A DNA stretch of 64,000 nucleotides, taken from contig SVPA01000006.1 of assembly GCA_015066085.1 (NCBI GenBank), positions 1 through 64,000 of the forward strand, written 5' to 3'. Shown piece after piece: positions 32,058 to 41,187 of this stretch (its first letter is position 1; each line of letters begins with the position of its first letter). A program made the translations under genes and the position numbers. The stretch comes from Oscillospiraceae bacterium (lineage in GTDB: Bacteria > Bacillota > Clostridia > Oscillospirales > Acutalibacteraceae). The notes beneath the pieces are model-generated. The model worked only from the letters and a program-made list of their open reading frames with translations, made no database searches and had not been told where the DNA came from.

Positions 32058-32910
32058 GCCAAAGGGAATAACTTCCTTTTCTGCGGTAAGAAAAATTAAA
32101 TGGCTTGCTAATGAGAAAAGAGTCGGACACACAGGCACCCTTGACCCGCTTGCAACGGGAGTTTTGCCCGTCTTTTTGGGAAGAGCAACCGCCCTTGCGG
32201 GAATTGTGCTGGACGCCGATAAAAGTTATATAGCAACCGTAAAACTCGGAATTGTTACCGATACTTGCGACATTACGGGCGAAGTCCTTTGCGAAAAAAA
32301 GGTGAATGTAACAAGGGAAGAACTTCTTAGTGTTTTAGAACAGTTTAAAGGGGAAATAAGTCAAATTCCGCCGATGTATTCTGCCCTTAAAAAAGACGGA
32401 GTTCGTCTTTACGACCTTGCAAGACAGGGAAAAACGGTTGAAATTGAGCCAAGACAGGTGAATGTTTCTCGCCTTGAACTGATAGATTTTGATAAGGATA
32501 CCTTTAAGATAGAGGTTGACTGTTCAAAAGGCACCTATATCCGCAGTCTTTGTCGGGATATTGGCGAAAAACTCGGCACAGGGGCAACAATGACCGACCT
32601 TGTAAGAACCAAGACCGGCGGTTTTGATATTTCAAAAACGGTTAGCCTTGACGACCTTACAAAAGAGAATATATCGGATTTTATAATGCCGGAAGAAAAT
32701 GCCCTTTTAAATTTAAGGGAGGTAAAAGTTTCGCCCAAACAGGCAATCCGCTTTTCAAACGGAGGTCAACTTGCCTATGAAAGACTAAAAAATGCGAACT
32801 TTGAAAACGGCGAACTGCTTCGGGTAAAGTTCGAAGATAAATTTCTCGGCGTAGGTATTGCCGACAACGAGAACTCTCAAATTGCGATTAAGTGTGTTAT
32901 AAAGGAGTGA
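32032..32910 (+). CDS. truB: tRNA pseudouridine(55) synthase
   Basis: A 292-residue enzyme that makes pseudouridine 55 in the tRNA T-loop. LLNKPKGITS opens the protein, and the catalytic Asp is D38 in HTGTLDPLATGVL. A C-terminal PUA-like region is present. It overlaps nrnA by 26 bases; GGAGGAACTCG precedes the start. Confidence 0.95.
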   Translation: MKGLILLNKPKGITSFSAVRKIKWLANEKRVGHTGTLDPLATGVLPVFLGRATALAGIVLDADKSYIATVKLGIVTDTCDITGEVLCEKKVNVTREELLSVLEQFKGEISQIPPMYSALKKDGVRLYDLARQGKTVEIEPRQVNVSRLELIDFDKDTFKIEVDCSKGTYIRSLCRDIGEKLGTGATMTDLVRTKTGGFDISKTVSLDDLTKENISDFIMPEENALLNLREVKVSPKQAIRFSNGGQLAYERLKNANFENGELLRVKFEDKFLGVGIADNENSQIAIKCVIKE

Positions 32911-32915
32911 AAAAA

Positions 32916-33770
32916 GTGGCCGAAAAATATGCAATAGCCCTCGGCATGTTCGACGGGGTTCATATTGGACACCGTGCCGTACTAAACAGTGCTATACAAA
33001 GCCCGTATAAAAGTATTGCCGTAACCTTTTCGGCGCTTCCTTTAAAAACGGGCGGGTCGATTATGACGGCGGAAGAAAAAGAGCGTAAACTTCGTTCTCT
33101 TGGAATAGACGAAGTTCTTTATCTTGACTTTTTTGAGGTTAAAGACCTTTTGCCGCTTGAATTTTTAAATCTTTTGAGTAAAAAGTATAATCTTGGTAAA
33201 ATCTGTTGCGGATTTAATTACCGTTTCGGCAAAAAAGCGCTAGGCGATACTCTGCTTTTGGAAAAATGGTGCAAAGAAAACGGTATAGAATTTTACGAGT
33301 GCCCCGCAGTAGTTAAAGAGGGAATAACCGTTTCTTCAACCTACATAAAAAGTCTTATTAAAGAGGGAAAAATCGAAAAGGCAAATGAACTGCTCGGCGA
33401 AGATTTTTTCTTTACTCAAAAGGTTGCCCACGGCGACCATAGGGGAAGAACGCTCGGCTTTCCGACAATCAACCAACTTTACCCCGAGAATCTTGTAACG
33501 GCAAAATGCGGTGTCTACCAAACGGTAGTAACAATAGACGGTAAAGATTATGACGGGGTTACAAATATCGGCTTTCGTCCAACCTATATAACCGATTATG
33601 TCAGTGCCGAAACCTATGTTTTAGGTTATTCGGGCGACTGCTACGGACAAGAGGTTAAAACAAGGCTTGTCGGCTTTTTAAGGGAGGAGAAAAAATTCTC
33701 CTCTGCCGAAGAACTAAAACAAGCAATAAAAGAAAATGCAGAATATGTAAAAAACCACAGTAGAGTTTAA
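32916..33770 (+). CDS. ribF: Bifunctional riboflavin kinase/FAD synthetase
   Basis: A 284-residue enzyme that makes FMN and FAD. The N-terminal nucleotidyltransferase domain has GMFDGVHIGHRAVL, and the C-terminal flavokinase domain has GDHRGRTLGFPTIN and YDGVTNIGFRPT. The start is GTG 32916, eight bases after AAGGAG; the upstream in-frame ATG overlaps truB. It is the last gene of the rimP operon, and its stop lies inside the terminator stem-loop. Confidence 0.94.
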   Translation: MAEKYAIALGMFDGVHIGHRAVLNSAIQSPYKSIAVTFSALPLKTGGSIMTAEEKERKLRSLGIDEVLYLDFFEVKDLLPLEFLNLLSKKYNLGKICCGFNYRFGKKALGDTLLLEKWCKENGIEFYECPAVVKEGITVSSTYIKSLIKEGKIEKANELLGEDFFFTQKVAHGDHRGRTLGFPTINQLYPENLVTAKCGVYQTVVTIDGKDYDGVTNIGFRPTYITDYVSAETYVLGYSGDCYGQEVKTRLVGFLREEKKFSSAEELKQAIKENAEYVKNHSRV

Positions 33771-33787
33771 TCTACTGTGGTTTTTTT
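33751..33787 (+). terminator. Terminator of the rimP-ribF operon
   Basis: AAAACCACAGTAGA pairs with TCTACTGTGGTTTT, followed by seven T. The ribF stop codon is in the loop. Confidence 0.92.
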
Positions 33788-33799
33788 AAAGAGAGGTGT

Positions 33800-34483
33800 T
33801 TATCCAATAATCTTTTGGGGGTCGACGGGAGTTTTATTTTTGAAAAATTCAAGATGAAGATGGGTTTCGTCCTCACATTCAAAGGGAACAGAAGCGACAT
33901 AGCCCAGCGCAACCCCTGCCGAAACGACCTCATCCTTTTCTACCAAAACGCTCTCGTTTAGTCCGCAGTATCTTGCAATAACTCCGTTGCCGTGGTCTAT
34001 TTCAACATAGGTGCCAAGCAGTTTGTCGTGATTTATCGCTGTAACAATTCCGTTGCCGCACGCCCCGACCGTCTGACCGACCTCTGCCGCAAGGTCGAGC
34101 CCCGTATGAAGACGAAGGTCGCCAAAGGTTGCCGAATAGGTAAGTTCGCTGTCGCTGAACTTCTTAACCACATTACTGCTGAAAGGGTAGACAAAGTTGG
34201 TTGCAACGACATTCTCTAAAAACTCTTCTTCGCTCTCGGTTTCTTCTGAAGAATAAGGTTCAGACTCGGTTTCGGTCTGAACTTCCTCGGTAGAGGGTGT
34301 GTCTTTGCTTTCCGCAACATATCCCGAATTGTTGTTTGGAGTTTTTTGCATTTGTTCTGAAAGACCGGCATAGGCGGTCCAGGCAGCAATACCCGTAGCC
34401 ACAAGACAACCGGCAAGAACAAAATAAAAACCCTTGCCCGATAAGAATTTTGTTATTTTAGTTTTTGTTTCTTTATAATCCAT
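33800..34483 (-). CDS. spoIIQ: M23-family peptidase, SpoIIQ-like
   Basis: A 227-residue protein: one membrane helix near residues 18-39, an acidic Glu/Ser/Thr linker (55-90) and a C-terminal LytM domain. Zinc ligands are present: HTGLD (H126, D130) and HLHLE (H208, H210), as in clostridial SpoIIQ, which keeps catalytic residues unlike the Bacillus protein. SpoIIQ joins SpoIIIAH across the forespore-mother cell space. Another membrane-bound M23 endopeptidase is possible. Start ATG 34483 follows AAAGGCGG. Confidence 0.75.
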   Translation of the reverse strand: MDYKETKTKITKFLSGKGFYFVLAGCLVATGIAAWTAYAGLSEQMQKTPNNNSGYVAESKDTPSTEEVQTETESEPYSSEETESEEEFLENVVATNFVYPFSSNVVKKFSDSELTYSATFGDLRLHTGLDLAAEVGQTVGACGNGIVTAINHDKLLGTYVEIDHGNGVIARYCGLNESVLVEKDEVVSAGVALGYVASVPFECEDETHLHLEFFKNKTPVDPQKIIG

Positions 34484-34667
34484 TTTTAAAAACCGCCTTT
34501 CAAAAATAGTTTTGTCTGTCTTGCGGTTTTTTATTCGAATTATTCATTAAAAGTTAAAATATCGTTCACGAAAAAGAAAAGATATTCTGTTAATATAGAT
34601 TTGCAGTAAGAAATGCCGCAAATTTTACTGCAGACTGGAAAACAGTCTTCTCCTCAAACCCCTCTAA

Positions 34668-34702
34668 CGAAAAAACACCGCATTTGCGGTGTTTTTTCGC
34701 AA
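34668..34702 (-). terminator. Terminator after degV
   Basis: GAAAAAACACCGC, loop ATTT, GCGGTGTTTTTTC. Symmetric and bidirectional in form. Confidence 0.88.
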
Positions 34703-34708
34703 TTATAT

Positions 34709-35578
34709 TTATCTTTCTTTTCCCATAAAGAAGATTGCAAGAGTACCCGGACCCGAATGTGAACCGATAACCTGGTCAATAAAGTTGATAGTAACGCTTT
34801 TTACATTATAAAGAGCCTCGATTTTCTCTTTAGCATAAAGAGCGTCTTCGTAGCAGTCGCCGTGGGAGATGAAAATATCCTGATTTTCTAAATTTTCCCC
34901 GATTTCTCCCATTCTTAAAATAAGTTGGTCGATAGAGGTTTTTCTTCCCCTTGTCTTGCCCGTAGAAACAAGTTTGCCCTCGTTGTTAACGTGAAGAAGC
35001 GGTTTAATGTTAAGAATTGTTCCGACAATAGCAACCGTTCCCGAAAGGCGACCGCCTCTTTTAAGGAAGAAAAGGTCATCAACCGTGAAAAGATGAACAA
35101 ACTTAAGTTTGTTTTCCTCAAGCCACTGAGCCGTTTGCTCAAGATTAAGCCCCTCGCTTCTCTTCTCTACGGCGTATTTTACAAAAAGCCCTTGACCCAT
35201 ACTTGCACAAAGCGAGTCAACAAGAATAATTTTGCGGTCGGGGTAGTTATCTTTAATGTCATCAATGCAGTTTCTGACAACCTGGCAAGAGCCCGAAAGA
35301 GCCGACGAAAAGGAAATATAAAGAATATCCTGACCCGCCTCAAGAGTCGATTTGAGGGCCTCTTCAACTCGGTCATAACTGACCAGCGAAGTTTTAACCT
35401 GCTCTTTTGTGCGAAGTAAATCGTAAAAGGCTTTATAGTCGGTTTCCTGACCCTCTGAATAGCCTAAATATTCCGTGCCCGCTACCGTATAAGTAAGGGG
35501 AACAATTTTAACCGAAAAATCAGAAATCTGTTTTGCGGTAAGATTAACACAAGAATCTGTAATAATGGTAAAAGACAT
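34709..35578 (-). CDS. DegV-family fatty-acid-binding protein
   Basis: A 289-residue DegV protein: ITDSCVNLTAKQI start, ISFSSALSGSCQ, VDSLCASMGQG, and a C-terminal SHSGPGTLAIFFMG segment. DegV-like proteins (FakB) present fatty acids to the FakA kinase; no fakA lies in the window. Monocistronic. Confidence 0.88.
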   Translation of the reverse strand: MSFTIITDSCVNLTAKQISDFSVKIVPLTYTVAGTEYLGYSEGQETDYKAFYDLLRTKEQVKTSLVSYDRVEEALKSTLEAGQDILYISFSSALSGSCQVVRNCIDDIKDNYPDRKIILVDSLCASMGQGLFVKYAVEKRSEGLNLEQTAQWLEENKLKFVHLFTVDDLFFLKRGGRLSGTVAIVGTILNIKPLLHVNNEGKLVSTGKTRGRKTSIDQLILRMGEIGENLENQDIFISHGDCYEDALYAKEKIEALYNVKSVTINFIDQVIGSHSGPGTLAIFFMGKER

Positions 35579-35675
35579 TTTCTAAACCTCACTATCTAGT
35601 TTTGAAAACTATTATACATAGTTTAAGTCACAAAGTCAAGTCTTTTTTAAAACTTAACATTTTGTTAATAAAACC

Positions 35676-35704
35676 TTGAAACCCAAAGAAAAATATGATA
35701 TTAT
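35676..35704 (+). promoter_or_regulatory. Promoter of the DUF1836 gene
   Basis: TTGAAA (35676-35681), 17 bases, TATTAT (35699-35704). It lies beyond the ATG at 35695, fixing the gene start at 35725 or later. Confidence 0.65.
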
Positions 35705-35724
35705 ATAAAAAAGGCGGTGATTTT

Positions 35725-36312
35725 GTGGAAATGAGTAAATTTGGTATAGAGGGAATAGAGGGCTTTGCCTTACCCAGAGCAAACCAACTTCCCGACCTTG
35801 ATTTTTATATGGACCAGGTCGTTTCTATAATGGAAAAATATCTTCATATCCTCTCTGTCGATGACGAGAGCAGATTTATTACCCCCGCAATGATAAATAA
35901 CTATGTTAAACTCGGAATAATTCCTCCCCCCGAGAAAAAGCGTTACACAAAGGAGCATCTTTGCTATCTTTTTATAATTTGTACGCTTAAATCCGTGCTT
36001 CCTATTCCGTCGGTTTCTCTTATTATAAACACCGAACTTAAAAACCGAACAATTTTTGAACTTTATGATATCTTCTGTGAAACCTATGAAAAGATGCTTT
36101 CGCAGTCGGTCGCCACCGCAAAAAAACTTTCTGAAGAGGAATCTGACGCTAAAACTGCCCTTGGAAAACTTTCTCTTCTTATGGCGGTTGGTGCCTCGGC
36201 TTCTGAGCTTGTTGCCGAAAACGCCCTTAAATCTTTTGCCCCGGAGAGCGAACCTATAGAAAAAGAAAAGAAGAAAGAAAAGGATAAAAAAGAAAAATCT
36301 TCTAAAAAATAG
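35725..36312 (+). CDS. DUF1836-domain protein (MerR-like DNA-binding)
   Basis: A 195-residue protein. Residues 20-110 match DUF1836, a domain resembling the MerR helix-turn-helix (ITPAMINNYVKLGIIPPPEKKRYTKEHLCYL, split). The C-terminus is a Lys/Glu-rich tail. Start GTG 35725 follows GGCGGTG; ATG 35731 is also possible. Function is unknown beyond probable DNA binding. Followed by a bidirectional terminator shared with trpB. Confidence 0.8.
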   Translation: MEMSKFGIEGIEGFALPRANQLPDLDFYMDQVVSIMEKYLHILSVDDESRFITPAMINNYVKLGIIPPPEKKRYTKEHLCYLFIICTLKSVLPIPSVSLIINTELKNRTIFELYDIFCETYEKMLSQSVATAKKLSEEESDAKTALGKLSLLMAVGASASELVAENALKSFAPESEPIEKEKKKEKDKKEKSSKK

Positions 36313-36331
36313 TATGTAACAAAAATTAAAA

Positions 36332-36366
36332 AAATAAACCGCAACTGCAGTTGCGGTTTATTTTTT
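36332..36366. terminator. Bidirectional terminator between the DUF1836 gene and trpB
   Basis: AAACCGCAACTGCAGTTGCGGTTT is a perfect palindrome with A and T tracts on both sides. Confidence 0.88.
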
Positions 36367-36378
36367 ATTGTTTTTTGA

Positions 36379-37617
36379 TTATTTAAGGTCGAGGTTGAAC
36401 TTTTCCCCGCAACCGTAGTTTTCATAAACATAATCAATGTCTTTATCGCCTCTGCCCGAAAGACAAGCGAGAATAGAACCTGACTTATGTTCTTTCGCGT
36501 ACTTAATAGCGTATGCTACAGCGTGAGCGCTTTCAATAGCGGGAATAATTCCCTCATAGCGTGAAAGAAGGAAGAAGGCCTCCATAGCCTCTTCGTCGGT
36601 TACCGCCTCGTAGTGAACACGGCCTAAATCACGAAGATAAGCGTGTTCGGGACCAACGCCGGGGTAGTCAAGTCCGCTTGCAATAGAGTAAACGGGAAGA
36701 GGTTCGCCCTTTTCGTCCTGAAGAACATAACTGTCAAAACCGTGAAGTCTGCCCTTTGTGCCGAATTTCATAGTTGCGGCGTGGTCGCCAACATTTTCGC
36801 CCTTGCCAAGAGGCTCAATTCCGTAAATTTCAACCGGGTCGGCAAGGAAAGGAGTGAACATACCAAGCGAGTTGGAACCTCCGCCGACACAAGCACAAAC
36901 TGCGTCGGGCATAATACCTGTCATATCTAAAAACTGTTCTCTTGCCTCAATTCCGATAATAGACTGGAAATCTCTTACCATTTTCGGAAAAGGATGAGGT
37001 CCAAGACAGGAACCGATACAGTAAATTGCCGTATCATATTCTTTCATATAAGCGTCAAAAGCGGCGTCGACGGCTTCCTTTAAAGTTTTAAGTCCGTGGG
37101 TAACGGGGATAACATTTGCGCCGAGCATCTTCATTCGAATTACATTGGGGTGCTGTTTTGCAATATCAACCTCGCCCATATAAACGTCGCACTCAAGACC
37201 GAAGTATGCCGCAGCGGTAGCAATAGCAACGCCGTGCTGACCGGCACCCGTTTCGGCAATAAGTTTCTTCTTGCCCATAAACTTCGCAAGAAGTCCCTCG
37301 CCCATACAGTGATTAAGTTTATGTGCTCCCGTGTGATTTAAGTCTTCTCTTTTAAGATAAATCTGACAGTTGCCGAAAAGTTTGGAAAGGCGTTCGCAGT
37401 GATAAACGGGGGTAGGTCTTCCTTGAAACTCTTTTCTTATTCTGCGAAGTTCGCTTATAAACTGTGCCGAGTGGCAAATTGCCTCATAAGCGTCGTCGGC
37501 TTCCTTAAAAGCGGGAATAAGTTCGTCGGGCAAATAGGCTCCGCCGTACTCCCCGAAATAGCCGTCGGCCGTTGGAAATTCTTTGAGATAATTATCGAAA
37601 CTTTGATATTTATTCAT
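36379..37617 (-). CDS. trpB: Tryptophan synthase beta subunit, orphan
   Basis: A 412-residue PLP enzyme joining indole and serine. The PLP lysine is K100 in [18 protein letters not shown] and the phosphate site [12 protein letters not shown] are present. The N-terminus [15 protein letters not shown] is TrpB1-like. Start ATG 37617 lies eight bases after AAGGAG. No trpA or other trp gene is nearby, so it either works with a distant TrpA or salvages free indole. Confidence 0.93.
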   Translation of the reverse strand: MNKYQSFDNYLKEFPTADGYFGEYGGAYLPDELIPAFKEADDAYEAICHSAQFISELRRIRKEFQGRPTPVYHCERLSKLFGNCQIYLKREDLNHTGAHKLNHCMGEGLLAKFMGKKKLIAETGAGQHGVAIATAAAYFGLECDVYMGEVDIAKQHPNVIRMKMLGANVIPVTHGLKTLKEAVDAAFDAYMKEYDTAIYCIGSCLGPHPFPKMVRDFQSIIGIEAREQFLDMTGIMPDAVCACVGGGSNSLGMFTPFLADPVEIYGIEPLGKGENVGDHAATMKFGTKGRLHGFDSYVLQDEKGEPLPVYSIASGLDYPGVGPEHAYLRDLGRVHYEAVTDEEAMEAFFLLSRYEGIIPAIESAHAVAYAIKYAKEHKSGSILACLSGRGDKDIDYVYENYGCGEKFNLDLK

Positions 37618-37703
37618 AATATATACTCCTTGATTTGTACCATACAAAACATTTTATCACAAAAATTTTTAAATGTCTACAAATCATAAAAATTTTTTAA
37701 AAG

Positions 37704-37736
37704 AAAAAAGACCGCGTTTAAGCGGTCTTTTTGTAA
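37704..37736. terminator. Bidirectional terminator
   Basis: AAAAAGACCGC, loop GTTTAA, GCGGTCTTTTT. It ends the small membrane gene at 37750. Confidence 0.85.
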
Positions 37737-37749
37737 ATTTAGAAACAAA

Positions 37750-37998
37750 TTATGCTTCAACAGCGGGAGCAGCGTCTTCGTCCTTAAGGAAGAACATAAG
37801 AATTCCGGAGACAGGGTTACAACCTAAAAGGATTGTAAGGATACCCCAAAGGATACGCTTGTTCTGGGTGTCGAGTTTGTTAAGCTTTACAAGACCGATA
37901 ATGTTGAAAACGAGGGGAAGAATTCCGACGATGGTCCAGAATAAAAGAGCCCAACCAATAATGTTAAGAATTAAAAATACTTTTGCACAAGTTTTCAT
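37750..37998 (-). CDS. Small two-helix membrane protein
   Basis: An 82-residue protein with hydrophobic helices at about residues 6-37 and 50-70, and an acidic Ala-rich tail (KDEDAAPAVEA). The intervening NIIGLVKLNKLDTQNKR loop resembles small integral membrane proteins common in gut Firmicutes. Start ATG 37998, eight bases after GGAGG. Monocistronic, function unknown. Confidence 0.7.
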   Translation of the reverse strand: MKTCAKVFLILNIIGWALLFWTIVGILPLVFNIIGLVKLNKLDTQNKRILWGILTILLGCNPVSGILMFFLKDEDAAPAVEA

Positions 37999-38148
37999 TA
38001 AAAAACCCTCCAAAAAATTAATTGTGTTTCCACATATAATATATTATCACAACAAACGTTCAATGTCAACGAATAATGTCGAAAAAATTTTCCTGCACCT
38101 TTTCAAACCCCTTAATCTATGATATAATGCTTTAAAAGAGGTGAGAAA

Positions 38149-38919
38149 ATGAAAAACGGCAAAAAAATATCAGCGCTTCGTAAAAGTTACTGGTTTAGGT
38201 TTGTTTTCCGTCTTTGTGTGTTGGCGGTTGGAATATATCTTTACATATTTAAGCCCGAAAGGTTCGGTGTTCTTGACGGCTTTAACTTCTTTACGGGTTT
38301 TTCTGAGTTTCATCTTCTCTGGCTAATCTGGGTTTTAGATATGCTCCCGCAACTTTTCCCCTATAAAAACAAAGCCCCACTCGGTCTTAAAAAACAGTTT
38401 AAAAGAAATTTTTCTCCCGTAAAAAACAGTGCTAACAAAGAAACGCTTAAAAAATATATTACCGCCTCAAACCGCAGAGCAGCGGGCGTCTTTGCCCTTT
38501 GGTGTCTTTGTCTGGCGGTAGGCGGAGCCCTCTATTTTTGCGGACTGCTCGGCAAAAAAGAAGTCTTTATGGTAACCCTGCTTTTTTATGTCGGCGACCT
38601 TGTCTGCGTTCTTATCTGGTGTCCGTTCAGAGTGCTTATGAAAAGCCGTTGCTGTACCTCTTGCCGAATTTTTAACTGGGACCACTTTTTTATGTTTTCT
38701 CCCATAATGTTTCTCGGCGGTTTTTATTCACTTTCGCTCTTTGGATTGTCCCTTGCCGTTTTAGCCGTCTGGGAAATAAGTCTTGCTCTTCACCCCGAAA
38801 GGTTTTTTGAGGGAACAAATAAAGCGATTCAGTGCAAAGAGTGTACCGATAAACTCTGCACCCGGTTCTGCCCCAAGACCCCGAAATATAAAACCAATAA
38901 AGAAACAGTAAAAAAATAA
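38149..38919 (+). CDS. Multi-pass membrane protein with two cysteine clusters
   Basis: A 256-residue membrane protein with about six hydrophobic segments. Two Cys clusters stand out: RCCTSCRIFNWDH near residue 165 and a C-terminal CKECTDKLCTRFC near 230-242 (C-x2-C-x4-C-x3-C). They suggest metal or iron-sulfur binding at one membrane face. A good TATAAT box lies about 22 bases before the GAGGTG ribosome binding site. I do not recognise a characterised family. Confidence 0.68.
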   Translation: MKNGKKISALRKSYWFRFVFRLCVLAVGIYLYIFKPERFGVLDGFNFFTGFSEFHLLWLIWVLDMLPQLFPYKNKAPLGLKKQFKRNFSPVKNSANKETLKKYITASNRRAAGVFALWCLCLAVGGALYFCGLLGKKEVFMVTLLFYVGDLVCVLIWCPFRVLMKSRCCTSCRIFNWDHFFMFSPIMFLGGFYSLSLFGLSLAVLAVWEISLALHPERFFEGTNKAIQCKECTDKLCTRFCPKTPKYKTNKETVKK

Positions 38920-38942
38920 AGAGTATGAGAACATACTCTTTA
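38920..38942 (+). terminator. Hairpin between convergent genes
   Basis: AAAGAGTATG, loop AGAA, CATACTCTTT. No clear T tract on plus. Confidence 0.6.
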
Positions 38943-38957
38943 GGGTATTATATATAG

Positions 38958-39593
38958 TTATTTTTGTTCCTCTTTTGCTCTTTTAATTGCTTCTTTTACA
39001 ACAATACGGATAAGAGCAACAAGAAGACGGAAAACCCGAACCGAAATTTCAAAATCAAAGGAAAATTCCCCTTTTTGCGAGGTGTAGTCGCAAAGGATAT
39101 CTATTTTCCTTACCCTTTCGGGAATTTTCATAAACGAGCCGATATATCCGGTAATAGGATATACAACCGAGCAACAGCGCCCGTAGGCTATCGCCGTATC
39201 GGCGGCGTCCTCCTCAGCGCAGACAATTCTTATAAAAAATCGCTTTGCCTTGCAGTGTTTGACGACCGAAACAACCTCTTTTAAAAGGTCGGCAACAATT
39301 CGGACAATCTGCGCTGCCGTGTCGCTAAAACCCGAGGTTTTAAGGTTTTCCTTAAGGCTTTTTTTGTCAAGGCGGTCAAGCCCCGAGGCTTTTTTAAGGG
39401 TGTCGGCAACCGAGTTTTTAGCCTTTGGCTTGTCCTTTTTATCTTCGCTTTCGCTAAAGGTCCAAAAAAGAACCTTAAAGCGAAAAATAATGTCCTGGCC
39501 GTCGTCTTTTTTAATAATAACCGAAACGGGAATAAGTAAAACTGAGGAAATTAAAGCGAGAACGGCGGCAACAATGCCCAAAAATATCCACAT
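38958..39593 (-). CDS. DUF2953-domain membrane protein
   Basis: A 211-residue protein: one N-terminal helix (residues 2-26), a Lys-rich cytoplasmic stretch with SGLDRLDKKSLKENLK, then the DUF2953 core (AIAYGRCCSVVYPITGYI; CDYTSQKGEFSFDFEISVR). DUF2953 genes are usually beside the spore gene ytfJ/gerW, which is absent here. Function unknown, probably sporulation-related. Confidence 0.78.
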   Translation of the reverse strand: MWIFLGIVAAVLALISSVLLIPVSVIIKKDDGQDIIFRFKVLFWTFSESEDKKDKPKAKNSVADTLKKASGLDRLDKKSLKENLKTSGFSDTAAQIVRIVADLLKEVVSVVKHCKAKRFFIRIVCAEEDAADTAIAYGRCCSVVYPITGYIGSFMKIPERVRKIDILCDYTSQKGEFSFDFEISVRVFRLLVALIRIVVKEAIKRAKEEQK

Positions 39594-39678
39594 TTTACAT
39601 CAACTCCCAACATCAGTTTAACATTATTATATATTATATACCCACATATTTCAATAAAAATTCAAAGGAGGGGATAAT

Positions 39679-40251
39679 ATGAAGTGGCGTATAGGTAATA
39701 TTGATTCTTTTGATGACTATCAGTATGAAACCGCCTATAAAAACCTTTCAAACTCCGAAAAAGACCATATAGACAGTCTGCTTCGTCAAAAGGATAAAAA
39801 GCGTTCCCTCCTTGCAAGAATTCTGCTTAAAAATCTTCTTGCAGAAGAAAATATCCCCTATGTCAGTATAGAATTAGCCGAAAACAAAAAACCCTTTCTT
39901 TCGGGTTCAAACTATTTTATAAGCCTTTCCCATAGCGGAAACTTTGCGGTCTGTGCCGTAAGCGAAAGGGCGGTAGGAATAGATATAGAGCAAATAAAAC
40001 CCGTTAAAACCGCTTTGGTAAAAAGGGTCTGCACAAAAGAGGAAGAAGATTATATTTTCGAAAAGGTACACCCAAAAGAAGATATTATAACCGACCCTGA
40101 TACCCTTGAACGCTTTTTCAGAGTCTGGACCGCAAAAGAAGCCTTCTTTAAAAAGCAAAACGAGAAAACTTTTTCTCCTAAGAAAATAAACACCCTCAAC
40201 GCATATAAACATAGCGAAAGAATAGACGACTATATGGTAACGGTAGTGTAA
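39679..40251 (+). CDS. Sfp-type 4'-phosphopantetheinyl transferase
   Basis: A 190-residue enzyme that transfers phosphopantetheine from CoA to carrier proteins. Motifs: SLSHSGNFAVCAV, VGIDIE and FRVWTAKEAFFK (the metal and CoA site). Start ATG 39679 follows AAAGGAGG. No polyketide or peptide synthetase is in the window, so it may serve fatty-acid ACP. Confidence 0.88.
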   Translation: MKWRIGNIDSFDDYQYETAYKNLSNSEKDHIDSLLRQKDKKRSLLARILLKNLLAEENIPYVSIELAENKKPFLSGSNYFISLSHSGNFAVCAVSERAVGIDIEQIKPVKTALVKRVCTKEEEDYIFEKVHPKEDIITDPDTLERFFRVWTAKEAFFKKQNEKTFSPKKINTLNAYKHSERIDDYMVTVV

Positions 40252-40262
40252 GTCGACATAAC

Positions 40263-40290
40263 TTGACATATAGATGATATGTGTTATAAT
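40263..40290 (+). promoter_or_regulatory. Promoter of the licCAB operon
   Basis: TTGACA (40263-40268), 16 bases, TATAAT (40285-40290), followed by AAAGGAG before ATG 40317. Confidence 0.85.
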
Positions 40291-40316
40291 GCTTGTGAAA
40301 AGTAAAGGAGAATGAA

Positions 40317-41186
40317 ATGTTCAAGGTTGATAATGCGGTTATTATGGCGGCAGGCACCTCAAGCCGTTTTGCACCGCTTTCTTATGAATTGCCCAAAGCG
40401 CTTATAGAGGTAAAGGGCGAAGTTCTTATTGAACGCCAAATCAAACAACTCAAAAGTGCGGGAATTGACGAAATTTATATTGTAACCGGATATAAAAGCG
40501 AAATGTTTGATTATCTTGAGGGAAAATACGGCGTTATTTTAGTTCACAACCCCTACTATCTTGTTCGAAATAATAATTCAAGTATTTATGCCGTTAAAGA
40601 TATTCTTAAAAACACCTATATTTGCTCGGCGGATAATTATTTTAGCGAAAACCCCTTTGAAAGCGAAGTGGAGGACAGTTATTATTCTGCTGTCTATGCA
40701 AACGGACCTACAAAAGAGTGGTGTATGCAGTACGATAACAGCGGTAGAATTACTAATGTTACAATAGGCGGAGAAAATGCTTGGTATATGCTGGGTCACA
40801 CCTTTTGGAGCGAGGTTTTCAGCAAAGAGTTTGTAAGAATACTTGAGGAAATTTATCTGCTTGAAGAAACGGCAGATAAACTTTGGGAAAGTATTTATAT
40901 GGAGCATATTGACCGCCTTGATATGAAGATAAGAAAGTATTCAAGCGAGGTCATTTTCGAGTTTGACACCCTTGATGAACTCAGGGAATTTGACTCAACT
41001 TATATTTGCTCCACCCGTTCGGAAATCTTAAAAGGCGTTGCAAAAAAACTCGGTTGCGAACAAAAAGATATAACTTTGGTTCAGGCTTATAAAGACAGCA
41101 CCAACGAAGCCGCAGGTTTCAGGTTTTTGTGCGGGACAAAAAGATATGAATATTCCTATAAGGAAAAGACTTTAAAGGAGATTTAA
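40317..41186 (+). CDS. licC: Choline-phosphate cytidylyltransferase (LicC-like)
   Basis: A 289-residue sugar-nucleotidyltransferase-fold enzyme. MAAGTSSRFAPLSYELPKAL near residues 10-30 carries the GxGxRx-type NTP loop; LVRNNNSSIYAV and CSADNYF are typical of LicC, which makes CDP-choline. Residues after 230 form a small extra domain. It heads a licC-licA-licB order; the next gene begins one base after its stop. Assignment rests on this trio. Confidence 0.85.
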   Translation: MFKVDNAVIMAAGTSSRFAPLSYELPKALIEVKGEVLIERQIKQLKSAGIDEIYIVTGYKSEMFDYLEGKYGVILVHNPYYLVRNNNSSIYAVKDILKNTYICSADNYFSENPFESEVEDSYYSAVYANGPTKEWCMQYDNSGRITNVTIGGENAWYMLGHTFWSEVFSKEFVRILEEIYLLEETADKLWESIYMEHIDRLDMKIRKYSSEVIFEFDTLDELREFDSTYICSTRSEILKGVAKKLGCEQKDITLVQAYKDSTNEAAGFRFLCGTKRYEYSYKEKTLKEI

Positions 41187-41187
41187 A

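Noticed and set aside
36379..37617. TrpB2-type (indole-specific) assignment
   Set aside because: Length and the [11 protein letters not shown] and HTGAHK motifs follow the TrpB1 pattern, so only its isolation, not its subtype, is unusual.
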